Source: CAVTYH01 sp963738835 (GTDB lineage Bacteria; Planctomycetota; Planctomycetia; Pirellulales; JADZDJ01). Taken from it: DNA of 64,000 nucleotides. Under the pieces are notes generated by a model. That model made no database searches and had not been told where the DNA came from. It saw only the letters and a program-made list of their open reading frames with translations. This document shows, piece by piece, positions 49,563-58,769 of this stretch. Every line of letters starts with the position of its first letter. The first letter of the stretch is position 1. The stretch is from the NCBI GenBank assembly GCA_963738835.1, contig CAVTYH010000002.1, positions 248,001-312,000 on the forward strand. The letters run 5' to 3'. The translations under genes and the position numbers were made by a program.

Positions 49563-49611
49563 TCGATTTGAGTACGATCTTCCGTCTCGCTCTCTCAGTC
49601 GTGCGACGACG

Positions 49612-49684
49612 AGCTAGCGGAGGGACTCGAACCCACAACCTGCGGTTTACAAAACCGCTGCTCTGCCGGTTGAGCTACGCTAGC
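49612..49684 (-). tRNA. trnT: tRNA-Thr (UGU)
   Basis: The acceptor stem GCTAGCG pairs with CGCTAGC. The anticodon stem GCGGT/ACCGC encloses the loop TTTGTAA, giving anticodon TGT. The T arm is GGGTTCGAGTCCC. It is the first tRNA of the cluster, just downstream of a candidate promoter. Confidence 0.94.
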
Positions 49685-49711
49685 CTGCGAGGAGGGCCAT
49701 GAAAACCACTA

Positions 49712-49739
49712 AATATAGCAGTCAGACTTGACGTTGCAA
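49712..49739 (-). promoter_or_regulatory. Candidate promoter of the tRNA cluster
   Basis: On the minus strand TTGCAA (49734-49739) and TATATT (49712-49717) are 16 bases apart. Transcription would begin roughly 20 bases before the first tRNA. Confidence 0.5.
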
Positions 49740-49870
49740 TAGCGGGGTAGGCGCGATTTTTGCACCTTACCGCAGCAACTTTTGCAATTGGCGGTGGCAT
49801 CTAAACCCGGAAGCCGTAAACTCCACCGACTCTTCCCGAATTAACCAGATTAAAGGAAGCTGCCAATGCA

Positions 49871-51538
49871 TCAGTCGCTTGGCACCTCGATTTTTTCGTC
49901 CTGGGCTGCTTGTCGCAGCTTGGCCAAGGCACGGGCTTCAATCTGCCGTACCCTTTCCTTGGTCACGCCCATTTCGTGCCCCACTTCTTTCAAAGTGAGC
50001 GGTTCCTGGGAGTGGTCCAGACCGAAACGGCTGATGATGATCTTCTGCTCCCGGTCGTCTAATCGCTCCAGAATCTTGCCAATTTGCGACACTCGTGTTG
50101 TTTGAGCCGATTCCTGGCCATACTGATCGGTTCGGCCGTCGGCCGTTGCACCAAACATTTCCGACTGGCTCGTGCGGAAACGGTCGCGCCGCCGATGCTC
50201 GTCAGGAATTGTTCGGGCAAAGTTCTTCATGATCGCCCAACTGGCGTACGTACTGAACTTGTTGCCGCGTGCATAATCGAACTTCTCCGCAGCCCGAATG
50301 AGCGACATGTTGCCGTCGCTCACCAGCTCGAAGAAATTATCGGTTGGTCCAACATGTCGCTTGGCGATCGAGACCACCAAACGCAGATTGGCCCGCACGA
50401 TCTGGTTTTTCACCGTAACAGCCTGGTCGTACAGCCGCTCGATTTCGTCCATCATGCTGCTGCGAGCGTGCGATGGATCGAGCTGCTCGCGCAGCTTGGT
50501 GGCCTTGTATTTCAGGAAATTGAACTTGCGAAACACGTGTTGTTCTTGCTCGCGAGTCAGTAGCGGCACTTCATACAAGCTGGCCAAATAAGGCGGCAAG
50601 CCCGAAGGCAGCCGCACTTTCTTGGCAGGTAGATCTGACTCTGGCATCCGTCCCAAAATTGTCTTTTCAGCTCCTTCGCGGCCGAAATATGGATTTGAAA
50701 TGTAATCCAGCGGCAATTCCCAAATGCGCTTCGCCCGCATTTCGTTGACGATACGGTAAATGCTCGTCTTCGTGCGGTTGTAGCGCTTTGCGAGTTCCTC
50801 GATGGGCACATCGCGTCGGTGCTGCTCGTAGATCTTTTGTTTGGTTTCGTCCGACAGTGGGCCCGTGCTGGTCGGAAAAACCGCCAGATCGGGATGTTCT
50901 TGATCGAACTGCTTCAGGGTATAGCGAATGGTTTCCACGCTGCGATGCATTTTCTCGGCGATGCGGCGTGCGATTTCCGACGGGCATCCGCCGGCCGCGG
51001 CGAAACGCCGGGCGCGGCTGACAATTTCGTCGCGCTCTTCGTCGGACATCTGGCTGAAATTCGAACCGCGGCGAACCCGCTCGGTGTTCTCGCCGACAAA
51101 TCGCTCCACCGAACTGCGCAGGAAGCCCAGGCGCTTGCGGCCGTCGAATACAAATCGGCGGCTCACCAAACCTTGTTGGCGCCAGCGTGAAATGGTTTTG
51201 GTGGAAACGTTGAATTTCTTGGCAAGTTCCTCCACCGTCAGTACTTCCTCGCCAGCAGCCTCGCTCGGTAGTGCGGCAGCATCGGTCAAATCTTCCACGA
51301 ACAATCGCAGATCATGACTAGCCTGCTCGCCCTTCAGTTTCATATTGGCGAACGAAGTCGGCCGGTAGTCGGTGATCCGGAAGCACAAATAGTCGTACGG
51401 ATAGATGTGCGCAGGCTCGATTTCCATCAACAACCGTTCGGCACGGTTGGCCTGCTCTAGCTGCTGATCTCGCGGGGCAAAACGCACCTGCTGATCTCGC
51501 AACTGCTTCAAAACCGGATTGAAATAATTAGCGTTCAT
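49871..51538 (-). CDS. Planctomycete-type sigma-70 family factor with N-terminal HTH domains
   Basis: A 555-residue sigma factor. Starting at MNANYFNPVL, residues 98-145 form a MerR/excisionase-like helix-turn-helix (LTVEELAKKFNVSTKTISRW, with RLGFLRSSVERF). Two more HTH-like units follow: GGCPSEIARRIAEKMHRSVE and DVPIEELAKRYNRTKTSIYR. Sigma region 2 shows FFELVSDGNMSLIRAAEKFD with the KFSTYASWAIMKNFART end, and region 4 has LTLKEVGHEMGVTKERVRQI. Sigma region 1.1 is absent. This arrangement is recurrent in planctomycetes. An earlier in-frame start would add 43 unconserved residues. Confidence 0.88.
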   Translation of the reverse strand: MNANYFNPVLKQLRDQQVRFAPRDQQLEQANRAERLLMEIEPAHIYPYDYLCFRITDYRPTSFANMKLKGEQASHDLRLFVEDLTDAAALPSEAAGEEVLTVEELAKKFNVSTKTISRWRQQGLVSRRFVFDGRKRLGFLRSSVERFVGENTERVRRGSNFSQMSDEERDEIVSRARRFAAAGGCPSEIARRIAEKMHRSVETIRYTLKQFDQEHPDLAVFPTSTGPLSDETKQKIYEQHRRDVPIEELAKRYNRTKTSIYRIVNEMRAKRIWELPLDYISNPYFGREGAEKTILGRMPESDLPAKKVRLPSGLPPYLASLYEVPLLTREQEQHVFRKFNFLKYKATKLREQLDPSHARSSMMDEIERLYDQAVTVKNQIVRANLRLVVSIAKRHVGPTDNFFELVSDGNMSLIRAAEKFDYARGNKFSTYASWAIMKNFARTIPDEHRRRDRFRTSQSEMFGATADGRTDQYGQESAQTTRVSQIGKILERLDDREQKIIISRFGLDHSQEPLTLKEVGHEMGVTKERVRQIEARALAKLRQAAQDEKIEVPSD

Positions 51539-52383
51539 GTTGGCTGGGCACCTCTTCGGCGTATCCTTAATGGCCCTGCCGGTGTTCCCTGCGACTCTTG
51601 GTCGCGCCGGGCATGCCTCCTGTGATGTCAGTGCAGCCATTCCGGGCTGACTCAGTTCATTCCTCATCCGCTTTGTAAATTATCTCGAAATTTTCAAATG
51701 GCAGCCCGTATTTGCCAATGTTACTGGCAGTCTGATGTCGCAATTTGCGACATTTCTCTTGTCTTGTCGTGCCGCAAATTGCTGCACCTGTTCGATTTAT
51801 CGCACGGCCGCCAACAAGGTTTCAACCGGCACCAGTGCCACAAACCAATGCACAGTTTGGTCCAATCCGCGATTTCACCAATAAGTTGTACGAAACAAGG
51901 TGTCCGATGGTCTATCTGACTTTCGCTCAAACTAATCCGATCTAGGACACCAACAGTACAAAAACGGTTCAGGCGAAGACGATTCGCAACTCATCCTGCT
52001 CTCAATTAAAAACTTACGTCGATTCCAAACGCCTTGCTCGTTTGACGTCTACGAAATGCCACATTTTGACTGCTATATCGCGACTGCCGTCAATCCAGTC
52101 CCTATCTCCGATCGATCCGGCCCTGGCAACTTAGTCGATTTGACGGAGTTTTGACGGAGTTCGGACCACAGGCATCGTGTTGCAAGTAATCGGGGCTGCC
52201 AGGGCGGCATTCGATTCAGGTCGCCACAAGCGTGCAAACCCTGTGCCTGACAACAGGTTCGAGCCATTTTCCACATTGACGCCAAAGCTGCGGTAGCGTA
52301 TTGAATTGCCCGGCTCAGTGACATCTATATCCATATCCATGTTCTGGCCACCATTAGATGCCACACCACGGCTGGAGGGTTCG
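51539..52383. other. Divergent intergenic region between the sigma gene and the secreted-protein gene
   Basis: About 850 bases between divergently transcribed genes. It holds one 19-base palindrome (51735-51753), a half-copy of it near 51771-51785, and a small direct repeat TTGACGGAGTT at about 52138-52160. I see no convincing coding sequence or RNA gene. Confidence 0.5.
51735..51753. promoter_or_regulatory. 19-bp palindrome, candidate operator upstream of the sigma gene
   Basis: ATGTCGCAA-t-TTGCGACAT is a perfect 9+1+9 palindrome about 200 bases upstream of the sigma gene start. A related half, GCCGCAAATTGCTGC, follows about 20 bases later. The size and symmetry suit a dimeric repressor or activator. 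Confidence 0.45.
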
Positions 52384-53757
52384 GTGAATTGCTTGCGCCG
52401 CCGCATTTTTATGGGAGTTTTCGTGCTTGTGCTCCCAATTGCTATCCAACCGCAAGCGCGGGCAGCGGAAACGTACGCCCTGCGGTCGGCCAAACCCGAT
52501 GGTTCGCTAGAGCGGGTCACAGCCAAACTGGAAGTCGGCGGCCATCTCAAAGTCGCTAGCGACAAAGACCAGAAGACCAACGCCATTCCGATGAGTGTTG
52601 TCGGCCAATTCGGCTACGATGAGCAGCGGCTTGATGACGGCGCGACCGATGATCATCGCGTCGCAGCCCGTTACTATGACGACGTTCAAGCAACGATCAA
52701 GATCGCCGATCGGATAGTCAAGCCAGATTTGCGTGATTCACGCCGATTGGTTGCCGCAGTCCTCGGCAAAGACGGCACTTATCTTTCGTCACCCGGCGGG
52801 CCGCTAACTCGCGAAGAGTTGGAGCTGATCGATATTCCCGGCAACACGCTGGTGATCGGTGACCTTTTGCCGCAGGCCGAAGTTGAGCGAGGCCATCGTT
52901 GGAAGCCGACAGATGACACCCTGGCCCGTCTTTTGGGACTCGATGCTGTTGGCCATACGGAAGTCGAATGCGTGCTCGCAGAAGTTCAGGATGGCGCCGC
53001 GGAAATCACTCTGGAAGGCACACTGGGCGGCGCTATCAATGGCGTGGCTTCCGAAATCGAACTCAAAGGCAAACTACTATTCGATGTAGCGCACGGGACG
53101 CCGAAAAGTTTGCTCCTAGCGATTAAAGAGCAGCGCGGCATCGGCTATGTCGGGCCAGGCTTAGATGTCGTGGCGAAATTGAAACTCACGATGACGCCAT
53201 TGACGGAATCGAAGCGACTTGCGCCAGAGACCATCCAGACCGCAAAACTGCCGGGCACCGACCAAGCGCCGCCACTCGAATACGTCTCCGCCGCCAAAGG
53301 CTACCGCTTCCTTTACGATCGCCGCTGGCACATCACACGTGAGGAACCTGATTTAGTCGTGATGCGGATGGTCGATCGCGGCGATCTCGTCGCGCAGTGC
53401 AACGTAGCCCCTTCCACCAAAGCAATTGAAAAACCTGTCGAGCTGGTGCAATTTCAAAACGATGTGCAAACCGCCCTGGGCAAGCTGTTCGGCAAATTCG
53501 AACGGGCTTCAGAACGCGGCACGGACTCCGGCCTGCGAATTCTCGAGTCGATCGCCTCTGGCACCGCGCAGGACTTACCGATTCAATGGCGCTACTACCT
53601 CGTCCACGATCGCCAGGGCCGCGGACTGAGTCTCATCTTCACGCTCGAAGCCCCGCTGGTGGAGCAGTTCCACGATCGCGACACGCCGATTGTCGAAAGC
53701 GTGGAATTTCTGGAACCGAAAGTCGCGACCAGTAAGTCTGCAAGCGATGCGAAGTAA
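52384..53757 (+). CDS. Secreted protein of unknown function
   Basis: A protein of about 457 residues. I place the start at the GTG at 52384, which has GGAGGG four bases upstream and begins a signal peptide (CLRRRIFMGVFVLVLPIAIQ ending in ARAAE). The frame also extends upstream to 52306. The mature part has no membrane helix; it is mixed alpha/beta with phrases such as GQFGYDEQRLDDGA and YRFLYDRRWHITREEPDLVV. The latter resembles a domain seen in exported planctomycete proteins, but I cannot name the family. It lies upstream of nuoG on the same strand. Confidence 0.75.
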   Translation: MNCLRRRIFMGVFVLVLPIAIQPQARAAETYALRSAKPDGSLERVTAKLEVGGHLKVASDKDQKTNAIPMSVVGQFGYDEQRLDDGATDDHRVAARYYDDVQATIKIADRIVKPDLRDSRRLVAAVLGKDGTYLSSPGGPLTREELELIDIPGNTLVIGDLLPQAEVERGHRWKPTDDTLARLLGLDAVGHTEVECVLAEVQDGAAEITLEGTLGGAINGVASEIELKGKLLFDVAHGTPKSLLLAIKEQRGIGYVGPGLDVVAKLKLTMTPLTESKRLAPETIQTAKLPGTDQAPPLEYVSAAKGYRFLYDRRWHITREEPDLVVMRMVDRGDLVAQCNVAPSTKAIEKPVELVQFQNDVQTALGKLFGKFERASERGTDSGLRILESIASGTAQDLPIQWRYYLVHDRQGRGLSLIFTLEAPLVEQFHDRDTPIVESVEFLEPKVATSKSASDAK

Positions 53758-53904
53758 ATCGCGGCTGGCTTTCTCCGCATCGCAGCTAAATCCAGCCATT
53801 ACAGCCTTCCTGCGAATGCGTGGGGCTGGCCCACTTTGCCGGTCGTCGTGTATCTTGACGGCTTCAGCGACTGATCCGAATGCCGGGCTTGCAGATACAC
53901 TGAC

Positions 53905-55572
53905 ATGGCGATTGTCATCGTTGACGGACAGCAAATCGAACTTGCCGACCACGAACGGCTGAATGGCATTGAAGTTGTGCGCCGTATCGGCGTCGAAATT
54001 CCGCATTATTGCTGGCATCCGGGCTTAACCGTGGTGGCCAGTTGCCGTATGTGTTTGGTGGAAACCGGCACGCGGAACGCTGAGACCGGGGTCATTTCGA
54101 TGGTTCCCAAACTGGTGCCGGCCTGCCAGACGCCGGCCAAAGATGGCACGGTGTTTGTCACCAACAGCGAAGCTGTGAAGCGCAGCCGGGCTCAGGTGGA
54201 AGAATCGCTGCTGATCGATCATCCGATCGATTGCCCCATCTGTGACAAAGCCGGCGAGTGCCATCTGCAAGATTATCACTTCGAGCACGGACAGTCCGAG
54301 CGGCGGGCCGACATCCGGCCCTTTACCAGCCGGCGGCGTGACATGGGCGACACGGTCATGCTGTTTGTCGATCGCTGTGTGATGTGCAGCCGCTGCGTAC
54401 GGTTTACGCGCGAGATTACTGGCACCAGCGAATTGATGGTCATCAACCGCGGCAGTCACGAAGAGATCGACGTGTTTCCCGGCTATCCGCTGGCCAACAA
54501 ACTCTCGGAATGCGTCGTCGATTTGTGCCCGGTGGGCGCGCTGGGGGACAAAGATTTTCTGTACAAGCAGCGCGTCTGGTTCATGAAGCGGCATCCGGGC
54601 GTGTGCGCCGGCTGCTCGACCGGTTGCGCAATTCGAATTGATGAGAACCAAGACGCGGTTTATCGCCTGACGCCGGAAGAGAACATGTTCGTCAACAAGT
54701 GGTGGATGTGCGACGAAGGGCGTCACAGCTACCGCCACTTGCATTTGCCGGAGCGCAAGATCGAGCCGAAGCGATTGAAATCGCCAGGGCAATATCAGAA
54801 CATCGAATGGTCTCAGATCCCACGCGAATTGGCGGCCGATCTCAACAAAATCTGCGGTAGTGGCGAAACTCAGTCGAATGGCAACGGCGGCCGACTTGCG
54901 GTAGTTGTTTCGCCGAATTTGACCGTTGAAGAAGCGTATCTGCTGTGCAAATTGGCCCGTTCGTTCGATCCCGGCGCCGTTTTGGCGCTCGGGCCAGTGC
55001 CTGTCGTGGGTGAAGATGAATCATTCCCCGGTAAATTCACGATTCATGCGGAAAAATGCCCGAATCGCAAAGGTGTGGAAGCGGTCTTGGTGCACTTTTG
55101 CGGCGGGCAGATCAAACCGTTCGACGAGTTGCAAGCCGATTTGCCGGCGGGCCAGATCAGAGCGGCCTGGGTCAGCGGCGGGTATCCGAGCGGCGATTGG
55201 ATCGACGACACCGCGGCCGATCTGTTCGGCGCACTCGAGCTGCTAATCGTTCAAGACATGTTCGATTCTCCGCTGTGGCGCGTGGCAACATGCCGATTGC
55301 CGGGAGCGGGCTTTGCCGAGCGCGCCGGTTCGTACGTCAATTTTGCTCACCGCTTACAGTCGTTCGATTGGGCCATCCGCCCGCCAGCCGGCGTTTGGAT
55401 TGAAGGGCATTTGTATTGGACGATGTTGGGCTGTCGCGGACTGTACAACGCCCGAAGCGTGCTGAGTGAAGTGGCCAATGAAATCATCGCGTTCAACGTC
55501 GCCGCAGGCGAGATTCCGACGGTCGGGATTGATTTGCGAGTGAATCAGTTGGCGACCGCGGGTGCCGGGTGA
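53905..55572 (+). CDS. nuoG: NADH-quinone oxidoreductase subunit G (short form)
   Basis: A 555-residue iron-sulfur protein of the complex I peripheral arm. The 2Fe-2S ferredoxin domain has CWHPGLTVVASCRMC and VPACQTP; the His-Cys3 motif DHPIDCPICDKAGECHLQDY follows. A 4Fe-4S cluster is ligated by CVMCSRCVRF and ECVVDLCPVG, and a further site is CAGCSTGC. The molybdopterin-fold domain is shorter than in the 700-900 residue family form. NuoE and NuoF are not in this window. It opens the nuoG-N gene run. Confidence 0.93.
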   Translation: MAIVIVDGQQIELADHERLNGIEVVRRIGVEIPHYCWHPGLTVVASCRMCLVETGTRNAETGVISMVPKLVPACQTPAKDGTVFVTNSEAVKRSRAQVEESLLIDHPIDCPICDKAGECHLQDYHFEHGQSERRADIRPFTSRRRDMGDTVMLFVDRCVMCSRCVRFTREITGTSELMVINRGSHEEIDVFPGYPLANKLSECVVDLCPVGALGDKDFLYKQRVWFMKRHPGVCAGCSTGCAIRIDENQDAVYRLTPEENMFVNKWWMCDEGRHSYRHLHLPERKIEPKRLKSPGQYQNIEWSQIPRELAADLNKICGSGETQSNGNGGRLAVVVSPNLTVEEAYLLCKLARSFDPGAVLALGPVPVVGEDESFPGKFTIHAEKCPNRKGVEAVLVHFCGGQIKPFDELQADLPAGQIRAAWVSGGYPSGDWIDDTAADLFGALELLIVQDMFDSPLWRVATCRLPGAGFAERAGSYVNFAHRLQSFDWAIRPPAGVWIEGHLYWTMLGCRGLYNARSVLSEVANEIIAFNVAAGEIPTVGIDLRVNQLATAGAG

Positions 55573-55611
55573 CCTGAAATGGAGACAAACAGCAATCATT
55601 CGGAATGCGAC

Positions 55612-55669
55612 ATGGGACCACGAAGATCAGGAAGATCGGGCTTTGCGCGAGATACCTTCGTGGTCCCAT
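55612..55669. repeat. 14-bp inverted repeat in the nuoG-nuoH spacer
   Basis: ATGGGACCACGAAG (55612-55625) and CTTCGTGGTCCCAT (55656-55669) are perfect complements separated by 30 bases. An AATGACGAA-type word follows at 55715-55735. Confidence 0.65.
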
Positions 55670-55736
55670 TCGTATCCAAACCACCGATTTTCCCCAGTTT
55701 AATCCCATCAGGCGTTAGTCATTCGTCATTTCCTCA

Positions 55737-56972
55737 ATGTCCTTTGAGATCATCATCACGTTGATCAAAATCTTCCTGCTCGTGGGCGGTTTGCTCACGG
55801 CCGCGGCGTATTTGGTGCTGCTCGAACGCTGGATGGCGGCTTGGGTGCAAGATCGCCTGGGGCCAAACCGTGTCGGCATTCCACTGACGAACATCAAAAT
55901 GTTCGGTCTCGGTCAGCCACTGGCCGATGGGTTGAAGTTCATCTTCAAAGAAGAATTCACGCCCGGCCATGTCGATAAGGGTTTGTACCGCTTAGCGCCG
56001 ATTGTGATCATGACCGCCGCCGTGGCCATTTTCGCGGCGATTCCTTTTGGAAGCGTCTTGCCGCCGCTTCACATTGAGGGCGTGACCGATCCGATTCCGC
56101 TTTTGGTGGATCCGAATCTCGATGTGGGCATGGTTTACATCTTCGCCCTGTCGAGCATTGCCGTGTACGGCGTCATCCTGGGCGGTTGGGCAAGCAACAA
56201 CAAATACAGCTTCCTGGGCGCGCTGCGCTCCAGCGCGCAGTTGATTTCGTACGAGATTCCGCTCGGCCTCGGTTTGCTCGGCGTGGTACTGTTCGCCGGT
56301 ACGCTGCGGCTCGACAGCATCATTACCCAGCAAGCGACCACCGGCGTCTGGAACGTGTTTTTGCAACCGCTGGGATTCTTCGTCTTTGTGATTGCCGCGA
56401 CGGCCGAGGCAGCTCGGCTGCCGTTCGATTTGCCGGAAGCAGAACAGGAGTTAATTGGCGGTTATCACACCGAGTATTCGGGCATGAAACTGCTGCTGTA
56501 TTTGATCGCCGAGTTTTTGCACATGATCACAGCCTCGTTTTTGATTGTGATTTTGTTCCTCGGCGGCTGGCATTTTTGGGGACTCACCGGCGCTACCAAC
56601 GACGTGACTTGGATCACGGCCATTTTGCGAATCGTCGTTTTGGCGGCGAAAATTCTGGCCGTGATTCTGGCGTTCATGCTGGTCCGCTGGAGCTGGCCGC
56701 GGTTCCGGTTCGATCAACTGATGTCGCTGGCCTGGAAAGTGATGGTGCCGCTGGGGCTGGTGAACCTTGTGGTCACCGCGGTGCTGGTGGAATATCAAAA
56801 AGACCTGGGTCAAATTTTCGGCAGCGACAGTTTGCTGGTTCCCGTCGTCATTAGTTGGGTTGTGACGCTGGCCGCTTGGATGGCGGCGGGTATGTTGGCC
56901 CCGTTGTCTACCGACAACACGCCGCGACCGACAGCCTCGCCCTTCGACGCGGAGCAGGAGGTGCTGCCATGA
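55737..56972 (+). CDS. nuoH: NADH-quinone oxidoreductase subunit H
   Basis: A 411-residue membrane subunit forming the quinone site with NuoB and NuoD. Motifs are WVQDRLGPNRVGIPL near residue 36, the matrix loop FNFVEE-like FIFKEEFTPGHVDKGLYRLA, and the signature LPFDLPEAEQELIGGYHTEY. About eight hydrophobic helices are visible. Its stop overlaps the nuoI start by four bases (ATGA). Confidence 0.95.
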   Translation: MSFEIIITLIKIFLLVGGLLTAAAYLVLLERWMAAWVQDRLGPNRVGIPLTNIKMFGLGQPLADGLKFIFKEEFTPGHVDKGLYRLAPIVIMTAAVAIFAAIPFGSVLPPLHIEGVTDPIPLLVDPNLDVGMVYIFALSSIAVYGVILGGWASNNKYSFLGALRSSAQLISYEIPLGLGLLGVVLFAGTLRLDSIITQQATTGVWNVFLQPLGFFVFVIAATAEAARLPFDLPEAEQELIGGYHTEYSGMKLLLYLIAEFLHMITASFLIVILFLGGWHFWGLTGATNDVTWITAILRIVVLAAKILAVILAFMLVRWSWPRFRFDQLMSLAWKVMVPLGLVNLVVTAVLVEYQKDLGQIFGSDSLLVPVVISWVVTLAAWMAAGMLAPLSTDNTPRPTASPFDAEQEVLP

Positions 56973-57503
56973 AAGCGGATGATCCGAAAATCACGTGGAT
57001 CGAAGAACCCAAGCTCGGCCTCTCGGGCAAGATGTATCTTCCGCTGTTCGTGCAGGGACTATCGACCACGGTCAAACATTTGTTCAGCCCGAAATTGACG
57101 GTCAGTTTCCCCGAAGAGCGACCGAAGATCAGCAACCCGCTTATCTATCGGGGCGTGCATCGGCTCAATAAAGATGCCGAAGGGCGCGTGAAGTGCGTCG
57201 CGTGTTTTCTGTGTTCGACGGCCTGCCCGGCGCATTGCATCGACATCGTGGCGGCGCCGAAGTCCCTGGCCCGATCGCGAAAAGTATTGCGAGAGCTTCG
57301 CGATCGACGAACTGCGCTGTATTTTTTGCGGCATGTGCGAAGAGGCCTGCCCGGTCGATGCCATCGAGCTGACAAGTTTGCTCGACCTGACCGGCCGCAG
57401 CCGCGAGGAAATGATTTTTGACAAAGAGAAGCTGCTGAGCGTGTATGACATGACCAAGGACACGGAACCGATGAAATCGGCCGACTTGGGAGGCACGCTA
57501 TGA
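56969..57503 (+). CDS. nuoI: NADH-quinone oxidoreductase subunit I, frameshifted
   Basis: The subunit carrying two 4Fe-4S clusters (N6a and N6b). The first set is CVACFLCSTACPAHCIDI. The second, CIFCGMCEEACPVDAIEL, is in another frame. The usual link AAPSPWPDREKY is interrupted by one extra A near 57260. The corrected protein has 177 residues, normal for NuoI with its C-terminal tail. The start overlaps nuoH and the stop overlaps nuoJ (ATGA at each end). Confidence 0.93.
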
Positions 57504-58318
57504 TCGGTTTGCCGCTGGCCTATGGCATGGAAGCATTTGTGGCTAAGGCTGCGCGACTGTTCGCTGATGAAGCAGCGTCCCCCACAGTTTGGGAGCGAGC
57601 TGGCGCGCTAGTGCGGCATCCGGTAGCGTGGAGCGTAATCCTGTTAGCGGTGGCCATGTATTTGATGTTGCCGCGCGGCAACGCGAAAGGGCGTGGAATT
57701 GGCGCAGTGCTGGGCGTGGCCGCGCTGGGATGTTTGGCGTCGCAACTGTTGCCGCTGGGTACATGGAGCGCCAACGTCATCTTTTGGATTCTCAGCGCTA
57801 TCACACTGGTGGCGGCGGCATGCACGGTCACTTTTCGCAGCCCGGTGTATTGTGCCGTGTGGTTCGCGCTCACGCTGACCGGCACCGCGGGACTGTTCAT
57901 GGTGCAAGGCGCACAATTCCTTGGCGTCGCAACCATCGTGGTTTACGCCGGCGCGATTCTCGTCACGTTTCTGTTCGTGCTCATGCTGGCCCGGCCCGAG
58001 GGAACTGCGTATTACGACCGTGTGAGTTGGGAAGCCATGTTAGCAGCAGCCACCGGGGCGGTGCTGGTCGGAATTTTGTCGATGACCGTGGGCAAGCTGA
58101 GCCTCGATCAGGCAACTGCGCACACGGCTGCTCAGCTAGAGAAAGATGTGCTCACCCCCGATCATGTGGCCCGGTTGGGAGCCGAGCTATTTGGCCGGCA
58201 CCTGATTGCCGTGGAAATAGCAGGCACGCTGCTGTTGGTCGCTCTGGTCGGAGCCACGGCCATTGTGAGCACGGCAAGAGACGGCAATCGTCGCAGCAGG
58301 AGGCAGCCCGATGAATGA
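57500..58318 (+). CDS. nuoJ: NADH-quinone oxidoreductase subunit J, N-terminally extended
   Basis: A 272-residue membrane subunit. The NuoJ core begins near residue 90 (NVIFWILSAITLVAAACTVT) and has the conserved helix with VVYAGAILVTFLFVLMLARP. About 85 residues with two more hydrophobic segments precede it, an extension compared with the usual 170-190 residues. The overlap with nuoI (4 bases) and nuoK (8 bases) indicates translational coupling. Confidence 0.92.
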   Translation: MIGLPLAYGMEAFVAKAARLFADEAASPTVWERAGALVRHPVAWSVILLAVAMYLMLPRGNAKGRGIGAVLGVAALGCLASQLLPLGTWSANVIFWILSAITLVAAACTVTFRSPVYCAVWFALTLTGTAGLFMVQGAQFLGVATIVVYAGAILVTFLFVLMLARPEGTAYYDRVSWEAMLAAATGAVLVGILSMTVGKLSLDQATAHTAAQLEKDVLTPDHVARLGAELFGRHLIAVEIAGTLLLVALVGATAIVSTARDGNRRSRRQPDE

Positions 58319-58754
58319 AGCGGCGCTGCTGAACAATTCGCTGCTCTTGGGAGCCGCCCTGTTTTCCATCGGACTTGTCGGCTTTATCAGCCGGCGGAAC
58401 ATGATCGTCATGTTTTTGTGTGCCGAGATGATGCTGCAGGGCGTGTCCGTCAGTCTCGTGGCCTGGGGCCGCTGGCACAACAACTGGGACGGGCAGGTAC
58501 TCGTGATTTTCATCCTCACCGTAGCAGCCTGCGAGGCGGCTTTGGCTCTGGCGCTGGTGCTGATGCTCTTTCAGCGCTGCGGCGAATTGGATATTGCCGC
58601 GTGGGACGATTTGCGCGAAGCGAGTTTACCGCGCTATGCCGATCACGAGTTGCCAGACATCGCCGAGCCGCAGCCGCATTGGCCGCATTTGACGCCCTCC
58701 GGTGTCGAGCCACAGGTCGATGTTGAGAAAGAGACGCACCGAAGTCATGTGTAA
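58311..58754 (+). CDS. nuoK: NADH-quinone oxidoreductase subunit K, C-terminally extended
   Basis: A 147-residue subunit with three helices. The core shows LLLGAALFSIGLVGFISRRN, the buried Glu of MFLCAEMMLQGV, and the second Glu of VAACEAALALALVLMLF, both needed for proton pumping. A polar C-terminal tail of about 45 residues follows (from CGELDIAAWDDLREA), absent from the 100-residue family standard. Confidence 0.93.
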   Translation: MNEAALLNNSLLLGAALFSIGLVGFISRRNMIVMFLCAEMMLQGVSVSLVAWGRWHNNWDGQVLVIFILTVAACEAALALALVLMLFQRCGELDIAAWDDLREASLPRYADHELPDIAEPQPHWPHLTPSGVEPQVDVEKETHRSHV

Positions 58755-58769
58755 TTTAAACCGCATCGC

